DNA from: Paenibacillus harenae | GTDB lineage: Bacteria; Bacillota; Bacilli; Paenibacillales; Paenibacillaceae | Assembly (NCBI RefSeq): GCF_030812415.1 | Contig: NZ_JAUSST010000008.1 | Location: 1-64,000, forward strand | DNA length: 64,000 nucleotides | Direction of reading: 5' to 3' | Part shown: in pieces, positions 34,531 through 42,273 of the stretch | Layout: every line of letters starts with the position of its first letter | Position numbering within the stretch: position 1 is the stretch's first letter | Program-made: the position numbers and the translations under genes | Notes under the pieces: generated by a model | What the model was told of the DNA's origin: nothing | The model's database searches: none | Seen by the model: the letters and a program-made list of their open reading frames with translations, nothing else

Positions 34531-35267
34531 ACGCCTGTCTGCTCCTTCGATAATTTGTATCCGAGGCCGCGGACGGTTATTAGATGATTAGGCACACTCG
34601 GGTCAAGCTCAATGCGCTCGCGAAGGCGGCGGATGTGCACCATGACCGTATTGTCGTCCCCGAGCCCGTCCATTCCCCAGACCGATTCATAGAGCTGCGC
34701 CTTTGAGAAAACGATGCCCGGATGCCTGCAGAAGTGGAGCAGCAGCTGGAATTCCTGCGCGGGACAAGGGACGGCGGCACCGCCGACCAGAAGCTCTCCT
34801 GCGGCTTCGCTTAGTTGGAAGCGTCCAAAACGATAAATCGTTGGAGCGGATGCTTGAGCTTTCGGCGGCAGTTCTCTCGGAAAGGATGTGCCCGTCTCCT
34901 CGATCCGCCGCAGCCGCGCCTTGATGCGGGCCGCAATCTCGAGCGGATTGAACGGCTTCGTAATATAATCGTCGCCACCCATCGCGAAGCCTGTTAATAT
35001 ATCTAAGTCGGAAGCTTTGGCTGTCATGAATAAAATATGAGGGTTGCCGAGGGCTCTGATTTTCGGGCACAGCTCAAGACCGCTGCCGTCCGGCAGCATA
35101 ATATCGAGCAGCACTATATCCGCTTCGTGGCGTGCGATCGTATCCAGCGCCTCCGCGCAGCTGCCGGCCGCATGGATATGCTGGAAGCCCTCTTTTTGAA
35201 GCACAAGCTGAACCATTTTTACAATGGAGGGCTCGTCATCGACGATAACGATTCGATGCGTGTACAT
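34527..35267 (-). CDS. OmpR-family response regulator
   Basis: A 246-residue DNA-binding regulator partnered with the kinase that follows. Receiver domain: DDE acidic pocket at 10-12, phospho-acceptor D55 (VLLDIMLPDGSG), MTAKAS switch Thr and KPF Lys. After a Q/P/A linker, a winged-helix effector with PAQEFQLLLHFCRHPGIVFSKAQLYESVWG and DNTVMVHIRRLRERIE binds DNA. First gene of the two-component operon; divergent from the DUF418 gene. Confidence 0.93.
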   Translation of the reverse strand: MYTHRIVIVDDEPSIVKMVQLVLQKEGFQHIHAAGSCAEALDTIARHEADIVLLDIMLPDGSGLELCPKIRALGNPHILFMTAKASDLDILTGFAMGGDDYITKPFNPLEIAARIKARLRRIEETGTSFPRELPPKAQASAPTIYRFGRFQLSEAAGELLVGGAAVPCPAQEFQLLLHFCRHPGIVFSKAQLYESVWGMDGLGDDNTVMVHIRRLRERIELDPSVPNHLITVRGLGYKLSKEQTGV

Positions 35268-35423
35268 ATGGAAATCCCGCCTTTGAGTAATCTATATGGC
35301 TTCATGCTAGCATATAAACCTTAACGGGAGTTGAACGAATTTGGAAAAATTAAGGTGATGTTACAGTGCTGTTATCCGGATGTTCAAAATAGCGTATTAC
35401 AATTGGTCCGAGGTGATAAGAGA

Positions 35424-36641
35424 ATGGATAATAGGTTGGAAACGGGAAGCCGCGTGCGAATGATCGATACGATCCGCGGATTTAGCCTGCTTGGTATTTT
35501 AATTTCGAATATGCTTATTTTCCAGTATGGGATTTACGGCAAGGATGAGATGGAGCACTTCGATCCTTCGAAGCTGGATGCGATGACACATAAGCTGCTT
35601 ACTGTTTTCGTGGAAGGAAGTTTCATGCCGATCTTCATGTTTCTGTTCGGGTACAGCTTATTCAAGCTGAGAGAAAGCTTGGTTCAGCAAGGACTGAGGC
35701 AGGGGCCGGCGCTCGTTAGGCGCTTTCTGCTGCTGATCGGTTTCGGCATGCTGCATAGCGTGCTTTTGTGGGAAGGAGATATTTTGCTTGCCTATGGCGC
35801 AACGGGGTTCATATTGCTCTTATTCGTCAATCGGAAGGTGAAGACGCTGCTCGTCTGGGGTATCGCGTTAAGCACGGTCATGCTTCTAATTGGTTTTCTG
35901 CCGGATGAAGAATCGACGGGCGCTACTTCACGGATGAATGAGTATGTGGAACAGTCGATAGCGGTGTATGGCGAAGGCAGCTATACGGAAGTCATGGATT
36001 TTCGGCTTAACGAGGATCCGCTGGGGCTGCCGCTTGGCGTGATGCTGGCGTCGGTTGCGCTAGCGCCGCTGATGCTGCTGCCGATGTTCTTGTTCGGCAT
36101 TGTCGCGGCGCGTAAGCAATGGTTTCACAATCCGCTTCGGGAAAGGCGCGCGAATGCACGTCTTGCGGTGTTGTTCGTGCCGATTGGATTAGCGCTGAAA
36201 GCGGTCGCCGTATGGCAAATATCTTCCTCATGGAGCTTTGCTTTCATTGCGACAGGCGGGCTGGTGCTTGCGCTCGGCTATATCTTCACAATGGCCGCCG
36301 TACTTGGTTCGATATCCAAGAGTAATGTTGTCGTGTCGGCTTTCCAGGCTATAGGGCGAATGTCGATGACGAATTATATTATGCAGACGGTCATTTGTAC
36401 GACGGTCTTTTATGGCTACGGTTTAGGATGGTTCGGCGATATCGGCGTGCTGAACGGCTTGTTGCTCGCCTTGCTGATTTATAGCGTGCAGGCGGTCGTC
36501 ACCAGCTTCATGCTGCGTTCGTTTAAGAACGGACCATTGGAGCGGCTGCTGCGGATGTGGACCTACCTGACGTTCAGCGGCAAGGCGCGGACGGCTAGAG
36601 GACCTGGTGCAGGCGAGCAGGAGCAAAGCGTTCATTTATAG
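35424..36641 (+). CDS. DUF418 / YeiB-like membrane protein
   Basis: A 405-residue multi-helix membrane protein. RVRMIDTIRGFSLLGILISNM at the start, MPIFMFLFGYSL and the C-terminal FQAIGRMSMTNYIMQTVICTTVFYGYGLG followed by MLRSFKNGPLERLLRMWTY are the DUF418/YeiB signature segments. These resemble acyltransferase-3-like proteins and may modify or transport cell-envelope components; no function is proven. ATG at 35424 has GAGGTGAT 6 bases upstream; the earlier in-frame ATG at 35331 has none. The end overlaps the convergent AlkZ-like gene by 6 bp. Confidence 0.86.
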   Translation: MDNRLETGSRVRMIDTIRGFSLLGILISNMLIFQYGIYGKDEMEHFDPSKLDAMTHKLLTVFVEGSFMPIFMFLFGYSLFKLRESLVQQGLRQGPALVRRFLLLIGFGMLHSVLLWEGDILLAYGATGFILLLFVNRKVKTLLVWGIALSTVMLLIGFLPDEESTGATSRMNEYVEQSIAVYGEGSYTEVMDFRLNEDPLGLPLGVMLASVALAPLMLLPMFLFGIVAARKQWFHNPLRERRANARLAVLFVPIGLALKAVAVWQISSSWSFAFIATGGLVLALGYIFTMAAVLGSISKSNVVVSAFQAIGRMSMTNYIMQTVICTTVFYGYGLGWFGDIGVLNGLLLALLIYSVQAVVTSFMLRSFKNGPLERLLRMWTYLTFSGKARTARGPGAGEQEQSVHL

Positions 36642-37736
36642 GAAAAGAATGGTGTGCCGGCAATCCGCGCCGGTCGCAAACTCGAGCAGTTTCTCGCCTT
36701 CCTGGATGAGTGCGGCTCGTTCCGCTTCCGTTGCTAACGGCTCGAAGGGCTGGATGCCGAGAGTGGCTTCGCCTTTGCGTTGTTCCAGCTTCCATAGTCC
36801 TCGTACAAAGCCGTCGATGAGGAAGGTCGATCGGATAATGCCGTTGACCGTGAAGACGAGCGGCTTGTACTTCTCATCCATAATGCGGCTGCGGTCGGCA
36901 TAGGAGAGCAGCATGTTGTCGAATTCGGACAAGAAGCGCGGGGGAGCGGGCGTATGCCCGTCAGGCAGCGGCGCATCCGGCACGTCGAACAGCTCCACTC
37001 CTCGCTCGTCGCGGAAAGTTCGCAAGGTGGGACGCAGCCGTTCGATCGTTTCTTTAAGTTTGCTCATGCCCGACCATACTTGCATATCCTTGATGGAGGC
37101 AGGACCATAAGCAGCTAAGTAGCGCCGGAGCATGTCGTCCGGCGCTGCATCCGTTTCCAGCGGCTTGCCGAGCCAAGCTTCGGCAGTCGTGTGGCAGGCT
37201 TGGCCGCCGGCGCCCCAGACGCCGCGCGGCGTCACCTGCACGAGCGGCAGCAGATTGCGGGCGGCGTTTGCCAAGTCCGCCTTATCGTAGCCGGGCAGCT
37301 TCTCCGCGAGGAGCTTGCCGAGCTCGTCGAGCGTACGCGGCTTCTCTTCCGTGAGCGCCCGCGCGCGGGAGAGCAGTTCTTGGCGCTCTGCGTCGATGAG
37401 GCCGCTGCGAATCGCGCGGTGAAGACTGCTCTCCAGCATCGGCTTCAGAATGGTGCGGAATGAGAGGCAATCCTGCGCAGTGACGAGATGGATCGTGGAG
37501 CGGTGCAGCACGATGCGTACGACTTCCCGATCAAGCAGCAATTGCGACAGCTGCTCCTGCTTGAAGTTCTCGAGCCGCGTCCAGAGCGCATAATACGGCG
37601 GCTCTTGCGCTTGCGCTTGAATGGCGACCAGTCGCCGGATGGCTTCGAGCGGGGAAATGCGCTCCCTCTGCAGCAGCATTTGTCTCGCGAGAAGCGCTCG
37701 GTTCAGCTCTCGCTTGCTGAGTGTCCTTATACTCAT
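36636..37736 (-). CDS. Winged-helix AlkZ-like putative DNA glycosylase
   Basis: A 366-residue protein of the HTH_42 (YcaQ/AlkZ) superfamily. LNRALLARQMLLQRERISPLEAIRRLVAIQAQAQEPPYYALW contains IQAQ, the Q-x-Q motif that in AlkZ-type enzymes positions the base-excision water. WSGMSKLKETIERL and LLSYADRSRIMDE are shared with this group. AlkZ proteins unhook DNA interstrand crosslinks and excise alkylated bases; many relatives are untested, so substrate is inference. GAGGAGAAGG precedes the ATG at 37736. No self-resistance or toxin gene is adjacent. Confidence 0.85.
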   Translation of the reverse strand: MSIRTLSKRELNRALLARQMLLQRERISPLEAIRRLVAIQAQAQEPPYYALWTRLENFKQEQLSQLLLDREVVRIVLHRSTIHLVTAQDCLSFRTILKPMLESSLHRAIRSGLIDAERQELLSRARALTEEKPRTLDELGKLLAEKLPGYDKADLANAARNLLPLVQVTPRGVWGAGGQACHTTAEAWLGKPLETDAAPDDMLRRYLAAYGPASIKDMQVWSGMSKLKETIERLRPTLRTFRDERGVELFDVPDAPLPDGHTPAPPRFLSEFDNMLLSYADRSRIMDEKYKPLVFTVNGIIRSTFLIDGFVRGLWKLEQRKGEATLGIQPFEPLATEAERAALIQEGEKLLEFATGADCRHTILFL

Positions 37737-37824
37737 CGCTAACCTTCTCCTCTATCTTCGAACTCGATATGACTAGTATAGACTTGATTATAACGGCCGA
37801 ACCTTGACAGCTGTCTGTCAGCGT

Positions 37825-38172
37825 TTAAGGGGCTATATGAAAAAGTTGCAAGGTAGCTTGATCGGTGAGCTTGTACTGGCTAACGCCGTTTCCCGTAGGG
37901 AGAGGCTCTATAAATCCCTTTGTCGATAGGGTTTGCAGCCGGTTGCGCGCTGTTCGGAAGTTGATTTGCAACGCAGTCTTCACGTCAGACGGACGAATTG
38001 GTCGACCTAATGACCAAGCAAGACGAAGCACTTCCCGCTCGGAGGCCGGCAATGTCGGCAGTAGGGTGATGCGGCTTCGGATCAGGTAAGGAGCAAGCGC
38101 AAGCTGAAGCAGCATCTGGCAAACATCCGGTCTCCGTATGTTCCTTAATAAATTCGTCATATGCACGATCAA
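37825..38172 (-). CDS. Winged-helix DNA-binding-like protein, start possibly damaged
   Basis: A frame of 115 codons from TTG 38172. The part PTLPASEREVLRLAWSLGRPIRPSDVKTALQINFRTARNRLQTLSTKGFIEP looks like a MarR/winged-helix DNA-binding unit. The start is doubtful: the strong AAGGAGGT at 38188-38195 is 15 bases from this TTG, but exactly 8 bases from an ATC in another frame that reads IDFDRAYDEFIKEH and would rejoin RRPDVCQMLLQL after a small indel near 38130. A lost ATG (ATG to ATC) plus frameshift, i.e. a young pseudogene, explains this as well as a real TTG start. Confidence 0.5.
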   Translation of the reverse strand: MIVHMTNLLRNIRRPDVCQMLLQLALAPYLIRSRITLLPTLPASEREVLRLAWSLGRPIRPSDVKTALQINFRTARNRLQTLSTKGFIEPLPTGNGVSQYKLTDQATLQLFHIAP

Positions 38173-38199
38173 AATCGATAGCGATCGACCTCCTTGTCG

Positions 38200-38245
38200 T
38201 AAAAAAAGAACGTCCCAAGGCCGTAATGGCTTCGGGACGTTCTTC
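38200..38245 (-). terminator. Minus-strand terminator upstream of the winged-helix gene
   Basis: AAGAACGTCCC at one end pairs with GGGACGTTCTT at the other; on the minus strand it is followed by TTTTTTT. It lies ahead of the winged-helix start, so it either ends a transcript from the repeat region or acts as a leader attenuator. Confidence 0.75.
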
Positions 38246-38310
38246 GTCTGCCCTCATGATAGAATGAAGAAGGTAAGGTTACGATTCAAATTTGGAAAGG
38301 TCGGTATCTT

Positions 38311-38494
38311 GTTGCAGAAAGTGCAACAGAATCGATTGTAATAGCTATTTAGTAGGCTTTCAGTTGCGCTTTTTGCAACAGAATAGTGATATGACTGGGT
38401 GTAGGAGGTCTGTTTGAGCGCATCTGTTGCAGATAGTGCAACGAGAGGGTATGAAACGGGGGATAAAGCGCCAATCTGTTGCAGAAAGTGCAAT
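38311..38494. repeat. Quartet repeat element B (four GTTGCAGAAAGTGCAAC motifs)
   Basis: Near-palindromic motif copies at 38311-38327, 38363-38379, 38426-38442 and 38478-38494; starts are 52, 63 and 52 bp apart. The first two share the right flank CAGAAT, the last two the mirrored left flank ATCTG, so the layout is forward, forward, reversed, reversed as in element A, though the motif sequence is unrelated. It fills the gap between the winged-helix and Dabb genes. Confidence 0.87.
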
Positions 38495-38595
38495 CAAACC
38501 GAAGAGCAGCAACTTTTAGAATGAATGCCTCGTTCCGCCAGCTTATTTATGGTATTTTTAAACTATTAAACTACTAGTTCAGAGGAGAGATATTT

Positions 38596-38919
38596 ATGTC
38601 GGGAACAGCGAAGCAGTGGATTTTGCATTCGGTTATTTTTAGCTTGAAGCATGAGAAGGGCTCGGAGGCGGAACGCAAGTTTTTGGCGGATGGGGAACGT
38701 ATACTGACTTCGATTCCGGTCGTATCGAACTTCCGCGTCTATAACCAGGTTAGCGCGAAAAACGACTATGATTACGGCTTCGCCATGGAGTTCGCGAGCA
38801 GGGCCGATTATGAGGCATACAACGAGCATCCGCTTCACGAGCAATTCGTACAGGAGCGCTGGGAATCCGAGGTCGAGAAGTTCCTGGAAATCGATTATAC
38901 GAAATCGAACAACGATTGA
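38596..38919 (+). CDS. Dabb-family (stress-responsive alpha/beta barrel) protein
   Basis: A 107-residue ferredoxin-like dimeric barrel. ILHSVIFSLKHEKGSEAERKFL at the start and YDYGFAMEFASRADYEAYNEHPLHEQFV are the Dabb landmarks, the last being the conserved HP-x-H segment. Family members bind small organic ligands or act as decarboxylases/cyclases; here the role is unknown. GGAGAG precedes ATG 38596. The KDPG aldolase gene follows by 89 bp and may be read from the same promoter. Confidence 0.88.
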   Translation: MSGTAKQWILHSVIFSLKHEKGSEAERKFLADGERILTSIPVVSNFRVYNQVSAKNDYDYGFAMEFASRADYEAYNEHPLHEQFVQERWESEVEKFLEIDYTKSNND

Positions 38920-39008
38920 GTATTTGTTCGAAAACACCTATAATGGGCAATGGATAGATCGAACATTTTCGAACAAATAAGAACACAAAGGGAAGAGGGG
39001 CTAACAGG

Positions 39009-39677
39009 ATGAAGAAGCTAAAGGTACTGCAGCAGCTTACGGAAGCGGGCGTTGTAGCCGTATTGCGCGCAGACTCTCCGGAGGAAGTAGCAGAGATGGC
39101 GCGCCGTGCGATCAAGGGCGGCATTAAGGCGATCGAGATTACGATGACCGTACCGTTCGCGCTCCGCGCAATCGAACAATTATCGAAGGAATACTCGAGC
39201 GATGTATCGCCGGACGCCGATAACTTCGCGATTATTGGCGTTGGCACGGTGCTTGATCCGGAGACGGCTCGCGCAGCGATATTGGCAGGAGCGGAATACG
39301 TGGTTGCGCCGGCGCTCAACCCGGATACGATCAAGCTTTGCAACCGTTATGCGATCCCGGTTATGCCGGGCACGATGACGATTCATGAAATTCAAAGCGC
39401 GCTTGAGCTGGGCGTTGACGTGGTGAAGCTGTTCCCGGGGAACCTCTACTCCCCAAGCGTCATCCCGTCGATCAAAGGGCCGCTGCCGCAAGCGAACATT
39501 ATGCCAACGGGCGGCGTATCGCTCGATAATTTGAAGGACTGGATCAAGGCTGGAGCCGTGGCGGTAGGCATTGGCTCCGACTTGACGAAGGATGCCGTGA
39601 AGACGGGGGACTTCTCCCTGATCGAGAAGAAGGCGGCCGCTTACATAGCAGCCTATCGCGAGGCGAAGGGTCTCTAG
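39009..39677 (+). CDS. eda: KDPG/KHG aldolase
   Basis: A 222-residue class I aldolase splitting 2-keto-3-deoxy-6-phosphogluconate (and 4-hydroxy-2-oxoglutarate) into pyruvate and an aldehyde. E43 in IEITMTVPF and the Schiff-base lysine K140 in DVVKLFPGN are present, and VGTVLDPETARAAILAGAEYVVAPALN and PTGGVSLDNLKDWIKAGAVAVGIGS are the barrel signatures. No Entner-Doudoroff dehydratase is adjacent, so it probably serves uronate or keto-acid breakdown. AAGAGGGG precedes the ATG. A terminator follows. Confidence 0.93.
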   Translation: MKKLKVLQQLTEAGVVAVLRADSPEEVAEMARRAIKGGIKAIEITMTVPFALRAIEQLSKEYSSDVSPDADNFAIIGVGTVLDPETARAAILAGAEYVVAPALNPDTIKLCNRYAIPVMPGTMTIHEIQSALELGVDVVKLFPGNLYSPSVIPSIKGPLPQANIMPTGGVSLDNLKDWIKAGAVAVGIGSDLTKDAVKTGDFSLIEKKAAAYIAAYREAKGL

Positions 39678-39699
39678 TCCAGCAATCATAAGCATGTAT

Positions 39700-39735
39700 A
39701 GCGCCATAGGGGGAACAAGCTCCGAATGGCGCTTT
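39700..39735 (+). terminator. Terminator after KDPG aldolase gene
   Basis: AGCGCCAT pairs with ATGGCGCT around a 19-base loop, followed by TTTAT. Confidence 0.75.
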
Positions 39736-40067
39736 TATATACCTATGCCTATTCATACACCTATACCTACATGTGACGGAACGTTGTACGTAGTCCCTAA
39801 CAACAAACCGTGGATGGCGTTCTGTCATGAATGGCTTCAAGTGCGGCATGTTGTTCCGTGCGTTCGGGGGGGCAACTGATGCTGTCGATTCATGCTCCGA
39901 ACAAGCTGACGGAGGAAAGGGCCGTATTTCTCCCGATGATAGAGAAGGATGGAAGACACAGCGGCTCTAAGCAACCCCGCTAAGCTTGCTTCTGGCGGCG
40001 AATAGCGTTATAACAGAAACAGAACTGTTTAAGAGACTAATCATAGATCAAAGGAGTCGTTAGGCGA
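39736..40067. other. Intergenic region upstream of fumC, no gene seen
   Basis: About 330 bp with no convincing gene on either strand. A 36-codon frame reading MLSIHAPNKLTEERAVFLP near 39880 has no clear family. The fumC ribosome site AAGGAG is at its right end. Leader functions cannot be excluded. Confidence 0.5.
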
Positions 40068-41453
40068 ATGGATTATCGGACTGAGAAGGATACAATGGGT
40101 GAAATTCAAGTTCCTGCGGACAAGCTGTGGGGCGCACAAACGCAACGCAGCCTGCAAAACTTCAAAATCAGCGGAGAGCGCATGCCGATCGAGGTCGTCT
40201 ATGCGATGGCTATTATTAAGAAAGCTTCCGCTTTCGCCAACAACAAGCTAGGCGTACTGGATGCTGAGAAAGCGGCCGTTATCGGCGAAGCGGTTGACGA
40301 AGTGCTGGCCGGCAAATGGGATGAGCATTTCCCGCTAGTCGTATGGCAGACAGGCAGCGGCACGCAAACGAACATGAACGTGAACGAGGTTGTGGCCAAC
40401 CGCGCCAACCAAATCTTGCAGGAGAGAGGCAGCGCTGCCCGCATTCACCCGAATGACGACGTAAACCGTTCCCAAAGCTCGAACGATACCTTTCCTGCGG
40501 CGATGCATATTGCCGGCGTTATCGCGCTTGAGGATCGTCTTCTTCCCGCGCTTGACTTGCTGAACGGCACGCTTCGCGCGAAGTCGGAGAAGTTCGCTGA
40601 TCTTGTGAAAATCGGCCGTACGCATCTGCAAGACGCAACGCCGATTACGCTTGGCCAAGAAATCAGCGGCTGGTACTCGATGCTTGACCGTACGCGTGCG
40701 ATGCTCGTGCAAAGCGTGGATACGATGCGCGATTTGGCGCTTGGCGGCACGGCGGTAGGAACAGGCCTCAACGCACATCCGGACTACGCGGTAGCGGTAG
40801 CGGAAGAAGTAACGGCGCTGACTGGCAAAACCTTCATTACGGCGGCTAACAAATTCCACTCGCTCACAAGCCATGACCAAATCGTGTATACGCACGGCGC
40901 GATCAAGGCGCTTTCGGCCGACCTCATGAAGATCGCGAATGATGTTCGCTGGCTGGCAAGCGGCCCGCGCTGCGGCATCGGCGAGATCGTTATTCCCGAG
41001 AACGAGCCGGGCAGCTCCATCATGCCGGGCAAAGTCAATCCTACGCAAAGCGAAGCGATAACGATGGCCGTGTGCCAAGTCATCGGCAACGATACGGCGA
41101 TTGGCATGGCGGCAAGCCAAGGCAACTTCGAGCTGAACGTGTTCAAGCCGGTCATTATTTATAACTTCCTGCAATCGGTCGCGCTCATGGCTGACGCTAT
41201 GGTATCGTTCAACGACAACTGTGCGGTAGGCATCGAGCCGAACGAAGCGGTAATCAAGCGCAACCTAGATCAATCGCTTATGCTCGTAACGGCGCTCAAT
41301 CCGCATATCGGCTACGAGAACGCGGCTGCTATTGCGAAGAACGCGCATAAGAAAGGCCTTACGCTTAAGGAGTCCGCTATTGCGAGCGGCCTGCTAACGT
41401 CCGAGCAATTCGACGAATATGTTCGTCCTGAGAATATGATCGGCAAGCGCTAA
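40068..41453 (+). CDS. fumC: Fumarate hydratase, class II
   Basis: A 461-residue tetrameric, iron-free TCA-cycle enzyme (fumarate to malate). The fumarase/aspartase signature [11 protein letters not shown] is at residues 315-325, with the catalytic Ser in its SS pair, and H186 in [10 protein letters not shown] is the paired general acid. [21 protein letters not shown] (around 94-114) and the C-terminal MIGKR fit class II FumC. AAGGAG is upstream of the ATG at 40068. Own terminator. Confidence 0.97.
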   Translation: MDYRTEKDTMGEIQVPADKLWGAQTQRSLQNFKISGERMPIEVVYAMAIIKKASAFANNKLGVLDAEKAAVIGEAVDEVLAGKWDEHFPLVVWQTGSGTQTNMNVNEVVANRANQILQERGSAARIHPNDDVNRSQSSNDTFPAAMHIAGVIALEDRLLPALDLLNGTLRAKSEKFADLVKIGRTHLQDATPITLGQEISGWYSMLDRTRAMLVQSVDTMRDLALGGTAVGTGLNAHPDYAVAVAEEVTALTGKTFITAANKFHSLTSHDQIVYTHGAIKALSADLMKIANDVRWLASGPRCGIGEIVIPENEPGSSIMPGKVNPTQSEAITMAVCQVIGNDTAIGMAASQGNFELNVFKPVIIYNFLQSVALMADAMVSFNDNCAVGIEPNEAVIKRNLDQSLMLVTALNPHIGYENAAAIAKNAHKKGLTLKESAIASGLLTSEQFDEYVRPENMIGKR

Positions 41454-41474
41454 TCGTCCTTTAAGCGAAAAATA

Positions 41475-41520
41475 AGAAGCCGGGTACAGCTCCGTAAGGA
41501 GGCTGCGCCCGGCTTTCTTT
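41475..41520. terminator. Terminator between fumC and the guanylate-kinase-like gene
   Basis: AGAAGCCGGG and CCCGGCTTTCT flank an inner stem (AGCTCC / GGAGGCT); T-rich tracts on both sides. Confidence 0.87.
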
Positions 41521-41539
41521 GATCCGCGATCCGCAATCG

Positions 41540-42103
41540 TTACGCTTCAGCGGCGTGATAGCCGTTCACGATAGCTTTAATCTGCTCGACTGTACGTTCG
41601 ATCGCGATATTTTCAATGATATGCTCGCAATGCTTGCGGTAAGTTACTTCTTCCGTATAGTGGCTTAAGTAATTGTCGATAATCTCATAGCTTGTGCCTT
41701 TGCTTTCGAGTCGTTCGGATACGGTTTGCTTGTCCGTGTAAATGAAGATACGCACGGCCCGTTCTCCATACAGGTTGCGAATGCGTTCGGCTCCTTCGCG
41801 ATTCAGAATAATGTAGACGCTCTTGCCGCTATTCAGCGCTTGATCGAGGTCGCGTCTGCCGATGCCGTAGCGATGATGATCAATACGAACAAACTCTGCG
41901 AAAAAATCATTGTGATACAAGCTGTCGAACTGCTGCTCGGTTACGTAGCGATAATCCCCATCGGGGCGCTCCTTGTTACGCGGCCGACGGTCTGTGAAGG
42001 AGGCGATATGGACGATGCCGCTGCCTTGCAGGGCTCGGTGTGCGGTCGTTTTGCGTCCAGAGCCGCTCGTGCCGGTGAAGATGAACAGATAGGGGTTATT
42101 CAT
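41540..42103 (-). CDS. Guanylate-kinase-like protein with altered P-loop
   Basis: A 187-residue P-loop protein with guanylate-kinase layout: N-terminal FIFTGTSGSGRKTT, the GMP-binding segment FTDRRPRNKERPDGDYRYVTEQQFDSL with the Tyr, and a C-terminal helical lid region. The usual GPSGVGKGT loop reads GTSGSGRKT, so the canonical lysine position holds Arg and the Lys comes one residue later. The true guanylate kinase gene is probably elsewhere; this paralogue type occurs in Bacilli. Activity on GMP is uncertain. ATG 42103 is preceded by GAGGAGTG. Confidence 0.82.
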   Translation of the reverse strand: MNNPYLFIFTGTSGSGRKTTAHRALQGSGIVHIASFTDRRPRNKERPDGDYRYVTEQQFDSLYHNDFFAEFVRIDHHRYGIGRRDLDQALNSGKSVYIILNREGAERIRNLYGERAVRIFIYTDKQTVSERLESKGTSYEIIDNYLSHYTEEVTYRKHCEHIIENIAIERTVEQIKAIVNGYHAAEA

Positions 42104-42273
42104 GCAGAATCACTCCTCTCATATATCATCTATATCGGCATCTGGGGCGATGACGATGATAGAAGCGGCAACATGACTTCGAAGTGAAGATCGTGCCCGA
42201 TTATGGTATGATACGAATGGTTGCACAGCAAGATGCGGCCTAATTCTAATAACAAAAAAAGTAGGTTTGTATT

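Noticed and set aside
38311-38494. Possible CRISPR array (four repeats at regular spacing)
   Set aside because: Motifs are only 17 bp, orientation flips in the middle, and there are no cas genes.
39694-39879. 61-codon frame between the aldolase gene and fumC
   Set aside because: Begins inside the terminator stem and shows no recognisable protein pattern.
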